Origin: Auanema rhodensis
Lineage: Eukaryota > Nematoda > Chromadorea > Rhabditida > Rhabditidae
Assembly: GCA_964057225.1 (NCBI GenBank)
Contig: OZ059894.1
Span: 20,118,476-20,182,475 of the forward strand
Direction: 5' to 3'
Length of the DNA stretch: 64,000 nt
Below, piece after piece: positions 11,227 to 21,400 of the stretch (the stretch's first letter is position 1; each line of letters begins with the position of its first letter). The notes under the pieces were generated by a model. The model was not told where the DNA came from. It saw only the letters and a program-made list of their open reading frames with translations, and did no database searches. Position numbers and translations under genes: made by a program.

Positions 11227-14200
11227 TCGATGCGGATTTTTAAGCTGCGTCGATCTGTGTTATCAGATTTGCGCTAGCTTAAAAATGCACCGAGATATCA
11301 ACTGATATAAGTTCACACTTATATCCTCGATTTTCACCCTGAAGAATTGATTTTATCGTTGAATAACATTGTCCATCGTCTTTGTCTTGAAAAAAGGAAT
11401 CTAAAAACATCTACTTTTGCTAAATTATTCTGAAATTTTTCGAAAAAATTTTTGTCAAAATGTTTTTGGAAGCAATGTTGAGTGTACATGGAAACTCAAC
11501 ATACACTAATGCATCATTTTTCAAACGATCATAACTAATTTTTGTATTGAGCGTTTCTTAATGTAGTAAAGTGCATTCGATGCGGATTTTTAAGCTGCGT
11601 CGATCTGTGTTATCAGATTTGCGCTAGCTTAAAAATGCACCGAGATATCAACTGATATAAGTTCACACTTATATCCTCGATTTTCACCCTGAAGAATTAA
11701 TTTTATCGTTGAATAACATTGTCCATCGTCTTTGCCTTAAAAAAAGGAATCTAAAAACATCTACTTTTTGCTAAATTATTCTGAAACTTTTCGAAAAAAT
11801 TTTTGTCAAAATGTTTTTGGAAGCAATGTTGAGTGTACATGGAAACTCAACATACACTAATGCATCATTTTTCAAACGATCATAACTAATTTTTGTATTG
11901 AGCGTTTCTCAATGTAGTATAATGCATTCGATGCGGATTTTTAAGCTGCGTCGATCTGTGTTATCAGATTTGCGCTAGCTTGAAAATGCACCGAGATATC
12001 AACTGATATAAGTTCACACTTATATCCTCGATTTTCACCCTGAAGAATTAATTTTTTCGTTGTATAACATATTCCATCGTCTTTGCCTTGAAAAAAGGAA
12101 TCTAAAAACATCTACTTTTTGCTAATTTATTTTGAAATTTTTTGAAAAAATTTTTGTCAAAATGTTTTTGGAAGCAATGTTGAGTGTACATGGAAACTCA
12201 ACATACACTAATGCATCATTTTTCAAACGATCATAACTAATTTTTGTATTGAGCGTTTCTCAATGTAGTATAGTGCATTCGATGCGGATTTTTAAGCTGC
12301 GTCGATCTGTGTTATCAGATTTGCGCTAGCTTAAAAATGCACCGAGATATCAACTGATATAAGTTCACACTTATATCCTCGATTTTCACCCTGAAGAATT
12401 AATTTTTTCGTTGAATAACATTGTCCATCGTCTTTGCCTTGAAAAAAGGAATCTAAAAACATCTACTTTTTGCTAATTTATTTCGAAATTTTTCGAAAAA
12501 ATTTTTGTCAAAATGTTTTTGGAAGCAATGTTGAGTGTACATGGAAACTCAACATACACTAATGCATCATTTTTCAAACGATCATAACTAATTTTTGTAT
12601 TAAGCGTTTCTCAATGTAGTATAGTGCATTCGATGCGGATTTTTAAGCTGCGTCGATCTGTGTTATCAGATTTGCGCTAGCTTGAAAATGCACCGAGATA
12701 TCAACTGATATAAGTTCACACTTATATCCTCGATTTTCACCCTGAAGAATTAATTTTTTCGTTGAATAACATTGTCCATCGTCTTTGCCTTGAAAAAAGG
12801 AATCTAAAAACATCTACTTTTTGCTAATTTATTTTGAAATTTTTCGAAAAATTTTTGTCAAAATGTTTTTGGAAGCAATGTTGAGTGTACATGGAAACTC
12901 AACATACACTAATGCATCATTTTTCAAACGATCATAACTAATTTTTGTATTGAGCGTTTCTCAATGTAGTATAGTGCATTCGATGCGGATTTTTAAGCTG
13001 CGTCGATCTGTGTTATCAGATTTGCGCTAGCTTGAAAATGCACCGAGATATCAACTGATATAAGTTCACACTTATATCCTCGATTTTCACCCTGAAGAAT
13101 TAATTTTATCGTTGAATAACATTGTCCATCGTCTTTGCCTTAAAAAAAGGAATCTAAAAACATCTACTTTTTGCTAAATTATTCTGAAATTTTTCGAAAA
13201 AATTTTTGTCAAAATGTTTTTGGAAGCAATGTTGAGTGTACATGGAAACTCAACATACACTAATGCATCATTTTTCAAACGATCATAACTAATTTTTGTA
13301 TTGAGCGTTTCTCAATGTAGTATAGTGCATTCGATGCGGATTTTTAAGCTGCGTCGATCTGTGTTATCAGATTTGCGCTAGCTTAAAAATGCACCGAGAT
13401 ATCAACTGATATAAGTTCACACTTATATCCTCGATTTTCACCCTGAAGAATTGATTTTATCGTTGAATAACATTGTCCATCGTCTTTGTCTTGAAAAAAG
13501 GAATCTAAAAACATCTACTTTTTGCTAAATTATTCTGAAATTTTTCGAAAAAATTTTTGTCAAAATGTTTTTGGAAGCAATGTTGAGTGTACATGGAAAC
13601 TCAACATACACTAATGCATCATTTTTCAAACGATCATAACTAATTTTTGTATTGAGCGTTTCTTAATGTAGTAAAGTGCATTCGATGCGGATTTTTAAGC
13701 TGCGTCGATCTGTGTTATCAGATTTGCGCTAGCTTAAAAATGCACCGAGATATCAACTGATATAAGTTCACACTTATATCCTCGATTTTCACCCTGAAGA
13801 ATTAATTTTATCGTTGAATAACATTGTCCATCGTCTTTGCCTTAAAAAAAGGAATCTAAAAACATCTACTTTTTGCTAAATTATTCTGAAATTTTTCGAA
13901 AAAATTTTTGTCAAAATGTTTTTGGAAGCAATGTTGAGTGTACATGGAAACTCAACATACACTAATGCATCATTTTTCAAACGATCATAACTAATTTTTG
14001 TATTGAGCGTTTCTCAATGTAGTATAGTGCATTCGATGCGGATTTTTAAGCTGCGTCGATCTGTGTTATCAGATTTGCGCTAGCTTAAAAATGCACCGAG
14101 ATATCAACTGATATAAGTTCACACTTATATCCTCGATTTTCACCCTGAAGAATTAATTTTATCGTTGAATAACATTGTCCATCGTCTTTGCCTTAAAAAA

Positions 14201-17190
14201 AGGAATCTAAAAACATCTACTTTTTGCTAAATTATTCTGAAATTTTTCGAAAAAATTTTTGTCAAAATGTTTTTGGAAGCAATGTTGAGTGTACATGGAA
14301 ACTCAACATACACTAATGCATCATTTTTCAAACGATCATAACTAATTTTTGTATTGAGCGTTTCTCAATGTAGTATACTGCATTCGATGCGGATTTTTAA
14401 GCTGCGTCGATCTGTGTTATCAGATTTGCGCTAGCTTAAAAATGCACCGAGATATCAACTGATATAAGTTCACACTTATATCCTCGATTTTCACCCTGAA
14501 GAATTGATTTTATCGTTGAATAACATTGTCCATCGTCTTTGTCTTGAAAAAAGGAATCTAAAAACATCTACTTTTTGCTAAATTATTCTGAAATTTTTCG
14601 AAAAAATTTTTGTCAAAATGTTTTTGGAAGCAATGTTGAGTGTACATGGAAACTCAACATACACTAATGCATCATTTTTCAAACGATCATAACTAATTTT
14701 TGTTTCAAGCGTTTCTCAATGTAGTATACTGCATTCGATGCGGATTTTTAAGCTGCGTCGATCTGTGTTATCAGATTTGCGCTAGCTTAAAAATTCACCG
14801 AGATATCAACTGATATAAGTTCACACTTATATCCTCGATTTTCACCCTGAAGAATTGATTTTTTCGTTGAATAACATTGTCCATCGTCTTTGCCTTGAAA
14901 AAAGGAATCTAAAAACATCTACTTTTTGCTAATTTATTTTGAAATTTTTCGAAAAAATTTTTGTCAAAATGTTTTTGGAAGCAATGTTGAGTGTACATGG
15001 AAACTCAACATACACTAATGCATCATTTTTCAAACGATCATAACTAATTTTTGTATTAAGCGTTTCTCAATGTAGTATAGTGCATTCGATGCGGATTTTT
15101 AAGCTGCGTCGATCTGTGTTATCAGATTTGCGCTAGCTTGAAAATGCACCGAGATATCAACTGATATAAGTTCACACTTATATCCTCGATTTTCACCCTG
15201 AAGAATTAATTTTTTCGTTGAATAACATTGTCCATCGTCTTTGCCTTGAAAAAAGGAATCTAAAAACATCTACTTTTTGCTAATTTATTTTGAAATTTTT
15301 CGAAAAATTTTTGTCAAAATGTTTTTGGAAGCAATGTTGAGTGTACATGGAAACTCAACATACACTAATGCATCATTTTTCAAACGATCATAACTAATTT
15401 TTGTATTGAGCGTTTCTCAATGTAGTATAGTGCATTCGATGCGGATTTTTAAGCTGCGTCGATCTGTGTTATCAGATTTGCGCTAGCTTAAAAATACACC
15501 GAGATATCAACTGATATAAGTTCACACTTATATCCTCGATTTTCACCCTGAAGAATTAATTTTTTCGTTGAATAACATTGGCCATCGTCTTTGCCTTGAA
15601 AAAAGGAATCTAAAAACATCTACTTTTTGCTAATTTATTCTGAAATTTTTCGAAAAAATTTTTGTCAAAATGTTTTTGGAAGCAATGTTGAGTGTACATG
15701 GAAACTCAACATACACTAATGCATCATTTTTCAAACGATCATAACTAATTTTTGTATTAAGCGTTTCTCATTGTAGTATAGTGCATTCGATGCGGATTTT
15801 TAAGCTGCGTCGATCTGTGTTATCAGATTTGCGCTAGCTTGAAAATGCACCGAGATATCAACTGATATAAGTTCACACTTATATCCTCGATTTTCACCCT
15901 GAAGAACTAATTTTTTCGTTGTATTACATTGTCCATCGTCTTTGCCTTGAAAAAAGGAATCTAAAAACATCTACTTTTTGCTAATTTATTTTGAAATTTT
16001 TTGAAAAAATTTTTGTCAAAATGTTTTTGGAAGCAATGTTGAGTGTACATGGAAACTCAACATACACTAATGCATCATTTTTCAAACGATCATAACTAAT
16101 TTTTGTATTGAGCGTTTCTCAATGTAGTATAGTGCATTCGATGCGGATTTTTAAGCTGCGTCGATCTGTGTTCTCAGATTTGCGCTAGCTTAAAAATACA
16201 CCGAGATATCAACTGATATAAGTTCACACTTATATCCTCGATTTTCACCCTGAAGAATTAATTTTTTCGTTGTATAACATTGTCCATCGTCTTTGCCTTG
16301 AAAAAAGGAATCTAAAAACATCTACTTTTTGCTAATTTATTCTGAAATTTTTCGAAAAAATTTTTGTCAAAATGTTTTTGGAAGCAATGTTGAGTGTACA
16401 TGGAAACTCAACATACACTAATGCATCATTTTTCAAACGATCATAACTAATTTTTGTATTGAGCGTTTCTCAATGTAGTATAGTGCATTCGATGCGGATT
16501 TTTGAGCTGCGTCGATCTGTGTTATCAGATTTGCGCTAGCTTAAAAATACACCGAGATATCAACTGATATAAGTTCACACTTATATCCTCGATTTTCACC
16601 CTGAAGAATTGATTTTATCGTTGAATAACATTGTCCATCGTCTTTGTCTTGAAAAAAGGAATCTAAAAACATCTACTTTTTGCTAAATTATTCTGAAATT
16701 TTTCGAAAAAATTTTTGTCAAAATGTTTTTGGAAGCAATGTTGAGTGTACATGGAAACTCAACATACACTAATGCATCATTTTTCAAACGATCATAACTA
16801 ATTTTTGTATTAAGCGTTTCTCAATGTAGTATAATGCATTTGATGCGGATTTTTAAGCTGCGTCGATCTGTGTTATCAGATTTGCGCTAGCTTAAAAATG
16901 CACCGAGATATCAACTGATATAAGTTCACACTTATATCCTCGATTTTCACCCTGAAGAATTAATTTTTTCGTTGAATAACATTGGCCATCGTCTTTGCCT
17001 TGAAAAAAGGAATCTAAAAACATCTACTTTTTGCTAATTTATTCTGAAATTTTTCAAAAAAATTTTTGTCAAAATGTTTTTGGAAGCAATGTTGAGTGTA
17101 CATGGAAACTCAACATACACTAATGCATCATTTTTCAAACGATCATAACTAATTTTTGTATTAAGCGTTTCTCAATGTAGTATAGTGCAT
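11227..17190 (+). repeat. Higher-order repeat unit, 17 monomers (copy 2)
   Basis: Tandem copy of the preceding unit. The left junction is placed at 11227 because markers match from this monomer onward and fail in the monomers before it (10877 against 5270). It differs by a one-base deletion near 11415 (ACTTTTGC) and by one additional monomer at about 15784-16134, marked by GAAGAACTAA and GTATTACATTG. The monomer before that extra one ends in TCTCATTGTAG. Confidence 0.82.
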
Positions 17191-17633
17191 TCGATGCGGA
17201 TTTTTAAGCTGCGTCGATCTGTGTTATCAGATTTGCGCTAGCTTGAAAATGCACCGAGATATCAACTGATATAAGTTCACACTTATATCCTCGATTTTCA
17301 CCCTGAAGAATTAATTTTTTCGTTGTATAACATTGTCCATCGTCTTTGCCTTGAAAAAAGGAATCTAAAAACATCTACTTTTTGCTAATTTATTTTGAAA
17401 TTTTTTGAAAAAATTTTTGTCAAAATGTTTTTGGAAGCAATGTTGAGTGTACATGGAAACTCAACATACACTAATGCATCATTTTTCAAACGATCATAAC
17501 TAATTTTTGTTTTAAGCGTTTCTCAATGTAGTATACTGCATTCGATGCGGATTTTTAAGCTGCGTCGATCTGTGTTATCAGATTTGCGCTAGCTTAAAAA
17601 TACACCGAGATATCAACTGATATAAGTTCACAC

Positions 17634-17637
17634 TTAT
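17634..17637 (+). repeat. Target-site duplication, left copy (TTAT)
   Basis: The intact satellite reads CACTTATATCC here. TTAT immediately precedes the 5' LTR and is found again immediately after the 3' LTR at 22578-22581, so these four bases were duplicated on integration. They are bases 93-96 of the monomer. Four to six base duplications are usual for Ty3/Gypsy and Bel/Pao integrases. Confidence 0.8.
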
Positions 17638-17703
17638 TGTCAAGAATATGGCTATAGATACTAAAATGAATAGTATAAATAAAGATAAATATATAATATA
17701 ATT

Positions 17704-17711
17704 TATATAAA
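17704..17711 (+). promoter_or_regulatory. TATA-like element in the 5' LTR
   Basis: TATATAAA about 66 bases into the LTR. It is the most TATA-box-like string in a very AT-rich stretch (another run, ATATAATATA, lies just upstream), so the assignment is weak. If used, transcription would start a few tens of bases downstream, leaving most of the LTR as R-U5. Confidence 0.3.
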
Positions 17712-17825
17712 ATATTAAGATAACAATTATTCATGAAAAAATTAAATAAAATGAATAATTTGAATAAAATGACCCATTGATAAAACAATCCATAGTAATC
17801 GCGCTCCATTTAGAGATTGTTGGTA

Positions 17826-17849
17826 AACAGTGAACTGTTGATAATCAAC
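17826..17849 (+). promoter_or_regulatory. Overlapping palindromes in the 5' LTR
   Basis: AACAGT and ACTGTT (17826-17831 and 17834-17839) form a dyad around GA. GTTGAT and ATCAAC (17837-17842 and 17844-17849) form a second around a single A, sharing three bases with the first. The same structure is in the 3' LTR at 22387-22410. They could be protein-binding sites or RNA hairpins in the leader; nothing in the sequence decides. Confidence 0.35.
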
Positions 17850-17979
17850 TACCGTAATCTGATTAAAACAATATTTAGTTGTTTTTTGTCCTAAAATTAT
17901 TGTGATAAGGAATTTTTTTATATTTTTTTCAGTTTGGAATTTTCTCTTGAATTTTTTTGTATTTTTTTTTGTTTTTTTA

Positions 17980-17985
17980 AATAAA
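17980..17985 (+). promoter_or_regulatory. AATAAA polyadenylation-like signal in the 5' LTR
   Basis: AATAAA about 30 bases before the end of the LTR, within a T-rich tract. The copy in the 3' LTR (22541-22546) is the one expected to end the element's transcripts; this copy must be bypassed. AATAAA is frequent in such AT-rich DNA, so this is suggestive only. Confidence 0.4.
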
Positions 17986-18016
17986 TCTTTTTCTTTTTAT
18001 TTTTCGTTCTTTGATT

Positions 18017-18031
18017 TGGGGGCCGAACCGG
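18017..18031 (+). promoter_or_regulatory. Candidate primer binding site (PBS)
   Basis: TGGGGGCCGAACCGG starts right at the end of the 5' LTR. TGG is the expected complement of the CCA end of a primer tRNA. This GC-rich string stands out from the AT-rich surroundings. Its complement implies an acceptor stem starting GGCCGAA with C as discriminator base, which I cannot match to a tRNA with confidence; the first seven bases also match the tRNA-Pro type PBS (TGGGGGC). Confidence 0.65.
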
Positions 18032-18445
18032 TCTTCACTATTTTATTGTTTGGGTTGAGCTAATTGCTCATATAACCCTGTTTGAAAGCTCGAATAGAGT
18101 TTGGTGAAAAAGTCACTGCTACCTGAATAGGGTTCTGTTTGTATTCATTCAATTTTGTTTGGTATTTGCCGAATAAAAGTGAAGTTTACAGAACAATTAT
18201 CATTTGACAGTGTTGGTAACAACAGTGTCTCTTGGTATATTGTTGTACGGTTGTTTTTGGTTAAAGTGTTTTCTTTTAAACACTTTTTCTGATTTCTTCC
18301 GCTGTGAACTACATTCAGAACTTGGGTAGTAGTAACTAATATCAAGTAAATTCAATTTTCTTGATATAAGTGCTTGTTTGATTCTTTCAAATAGCAATAA
18401 ATTAGTAGAGGAATTTCTAGTAATTTTTTTTCATTGATAGGTGAA
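18032..18445 (+). other. Untranslated leader of the retroelement
   Basis: About 410 bases between the PBS and the first ATG of the long ORF, where packaging and dimerisation signals would be expected. I see no convincing coding region: the short open frames on the opposite strand are unsupported. The sequence just upstream of the ATG (a T-rich run then CATTGATAG at 18432-18440) has the look of a 3' splice acceptor, so a spliced leader exon is possible but unproven. Confidence 0.5.
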
Positions 18446-21400
18446 ATGTCATTTGTGAATGAATTGCTCGATATGGACTTCGAGAGCGCATTTGAAGAGG
18501 TAATGTTGAATTCATTCATCTCTGAAATATTATCGGCTATTGAGCCGTTGAATGATTGTTTACGTAAAGATTTTACGGAAAAAATCAGAAATTCTGCTGA
18601 GAAAAGGAGAGCAGAGCAGAAAGTTGCTAATTTGATAAACTCAATGAAGCAAAATTTAGCTAGTGAATTGCGAAAAGGGCAAAATTGGAGATTTATCCAG
18701 TCCATTATTACAGCAATGAACAAGAGTGGGCTCAAAAAGCCTTCAGAGTTGGGTAATACTCTGAAGTTAGCTGATAAACGAGCGGAAACAACTAAATTCA
18801 TTTGTGAGATTTTCCAACTCAATGAAAGTGAGATAGTGGACGAGATGAGGGCCATTAATAGTACTATGAAAGATTTATGCGATTTTTTCAAATGTGATAA
18901 AAAATCTTTGAAGCATGAAATATTTAATAGTTTTAATTTGCAGAGATCAGCAACTATCGAGAGCCAAGCGCAATTAGCTATGGCGGATATGATGATTGAT
19001 GATAAAGCAGCAGGTAAAATAGAAGAGGAAAATTCTGAAATTGAATATATTTTACAGTTGCATCGACAGAAGGAGTTAGGAACAACTCAGAAATGGTTGA
19101 CGGATGTTCAACAGGAACAGGAGAAAAAAGAGGGATTAGACTCCAAGGGTGAGTCATCTTTGCCTTTTAATGGACTCAGCGCGCAGAATGAAGCGTTTTT
19201 GGACATAATGCGAGCGCAATTGCTGCCTGATGTTCCAAGTTTTTCGAGTGGGTCGTTCGAGAAATGGAACCATTTTGTAGAAGGGTTTCACCTGAAATAC
19301 CCAAAAAGCACGTTGTCGGCAAGCGGCCGCAGAACGCTGTTTGTAGAAAAATTAAGAGGAGAGGCGAGAGATAGGTATGATGAGTTGCCTGAAATAATCA
19401 GAAACAGTTCGCTCGACAAAATAATAGAGGAACTGAGTAAGCAACATGAGTATTCTAAGAGAGCAAGTAGGTTAGATGCCATAGCTGCTCTTAAATCTTT
19501 GAAGTTTGACAACAATAGCAATCTAATAAGCTTTTGTAAGAAACTAGAAGAAACTTCTAGGAAGGCTTACCCCGGATTGTCTATGTCAAAGTTATCGTTC
19601 ACAAGAGCTCAAGTCTTGTATGAGGTACTCAGAGAATGTACTTGTGCATTACAAGTACTTGAGACAATAGAGACTAGTGAAGAAGGGGAGGTGTATGAGA
19701 AGGTGAAAGAGGTCGCTTTACGTTGTGAAAGAAATAAGCGCATTCACTACAATCAGCATAGAAAGGACAGAATACCTGAACTAAACCTGCCCAGGCTGAG
19801 ATTTTTGAAGCAGAATAATACTGCTAGTGGTCAACACATGACCAATCGTGGCAGTTACGTAACTGAAAAGGTTCGTAATTTTCCACAGAGAAAAGAAGTT
19901 ATTTGTTACATATGTAACAAAAGTGGTCATATAGCAACACATTGTGCTGAAAGAAAACGACCATCAGACAATTCTAAAAGAATTGAACAAGAACAGAACA
20001 ATATGGGTCCTGTTATGAATAAGCAAGCTGTTGCATGGAACAAAACTATCAAAACATGCAACAAGAGCTATGATGCAAAATTGATTGGTGAGCAGAGTTT
20101 ACTACCTATGTTAATCTGCAGCATGAGAAATAAAAAAGTTCTTATTGACACGGGATCGCAAATATCAGTGATGTCGTCACAAGCTCTAGTTAATTTGATG
20201 AATGAAGGGGTTGACTTAGATAGAACAGTAACTCAACTTCCTTGGAATGGAGATAAGTTCATAGCAAATGCCTCGGGTACGCGAATGAATTTTGTTGGAG
20301 CAATAAGCTGTGAAGTTTATTGCTCAGAAAGTAAAAAAACTGCACAAGTATGTTTTTTGGTGAGAAAAAGTAGAGAAGATTCTATACTTATTGGTACGAA
20401 TGCCCTGAAAGATTTGGGCATATCTTTGAAGTTTTATAGAAAGGAGGCCATAGCCTTACAGAGAGTTTATATACCTGCGAATAAAAGTAGAACGTTACAA
20501 ATCTCATGTGACGAGCAGAAAGATAGCTTACTGGTATCCCATAGGAGTGATATACTCACGGGAATATGTAAAGTGGACACCAATAGTTCTACTACAGTGA
20601 TTGTGGCTAACATGACATGCCAGCCAACCACGATAAAGAAAGGAGAGATTGTCGGTAAATGGGAGTCCGAGAATTGGACTGAAAAGCTGACTGCACTGAA
20701 TGACGAATTGAAAACCGAATCAATTGATGTGTTAGAGATGCGTATGTTAGATCAATACGCTAAACCAACAGATCCGGTTGGAAGAGCAGAAAAAGTCATT
20801 GCTGTCTTAGAAGAGAAAAGTGGTGTAACCTTTGATCCAAAGGTCAAGGACCTTTTAGAAGAATATTCATCGATATTTGCGTTGGTTGATGCTGATCTGC
20901 AGCAAACAAATATTGTCACTATGATCTATTGCAGGAATATCACCATCACTCATAAAGACGCTTGTCACCCTTTATATGAGTGTGATGGAAAATACGTGAT
21001 GCCTGATGGAAACCATCAAATGTGCTCCTTTAAAACTGCTACGTATGGCGATATATTGGATAACAGATGTCCAACATTATTGAGAGGAATCAGAGTAAAG
21101 AACACGTTTCGTCTAGCGCAGTTTTTATGCATCATGAAAGATCCAAGAATTTGGATATCCGAAAAGATTAATTTTATCAATAGGATGAACGTACATCCGG
21201 ATGCGGAAAGCATGGCTGAAGCGATCTTAATTCAAAAAAAATTTTGTTTACATGCAAAAGTCAATTTCTCGGTAATCGAGAATTTTCATATATCTTGTTC
21301 AAGTAACGTTGAATTTAATATGTCAGCAGATGACATTTCCAAAGCTTTTTTGTTGGCTGCTGAAAAAATAGCCCGTGTTGTAAAACCTTCTAAAAAAGAT

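Larger units (their letters stand above)
1..17637 (+). repeat. Satellite array, ~351 bp monomer, direct orientation (left block)
   Basis: About 50 complete head-to-tail monomers followed by the first 96 bases of a further one. Taking TCGATGCGG as base 1, monomers start at 1, 352, 702, 1053, 1404, 1755, 2106, 2457, 2808 and so on to 17542, so the spacing is 351 bp, or 350 where a base is lost (for example in the A-run after TTTTTCG). Copies differ at a small set of recurring sites: GCTTAAAAATG / GCTTGAAAATG / GCTTAAAAATAC near base 51, TTAATTTT / TTGATTTT near 121, GCCTTG / GTCTTG / GCCTTAA near 160, and TGTATT / TGTTTT near 320. Recurring variants rather than random scatter indicate homogenisation by unequal exchange or block amplification. 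No open frame of gene size and no RNA gene is visible. The family is not one I recognise by name. Confidence 0.98.
17638..18016 (+). repeat. 5' LTR (379 bp)
   Basis: Begins TGTCAAGAATATGG and ends TTCTTTGATT. It is identical base for base, as far as I can compare by eye, to 22199-22577. The start is canonical (TG) but the end is TT rather than CA; the exact end is ambiguous by one T because the base after both LTR copies is T. Very AT-rich. It should supply the promoter (U3) and leader (R-U5). A TATA-like TATATAAA lies at 17704-17711, AATAAA at 17980-17985, and two overlapping palindromes at 17826-17849. Confidence 0.95.

Noticed and set aside
1-17637. CRISPR array (regular long repeats)
   Set aside because: There are no short repeats separated by unique spacers; the whole 351 bp unit is repeated, and no cas genes are present.
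17594-17809. Minus-strand open frame of 71 codons spanning satellite and 5' LTR (and its relative at 22131-22370)
   Set aside because: AT-rich, low-complexity translation rich in F, Y, I and L; it straddles the insertion boundary and has no recognisable domain.
18434-18445. Start of the long ORF at TTG 18434
   Set aside because: The element is eukaryotic; the ATG at 18446 is in frame, is the first ATG after the upstream stop and has a purine at -3.
18352-18891. Minus-strand open frame of 179 codons, and smaller ones at 18145-18397, 19288-19521, 21016-21213 and 21511-21756
   Set aside because: Most lie antisense to the long Gag-protease ORF and look like its shadows; those in the leader have no motif or initiation context to support them.
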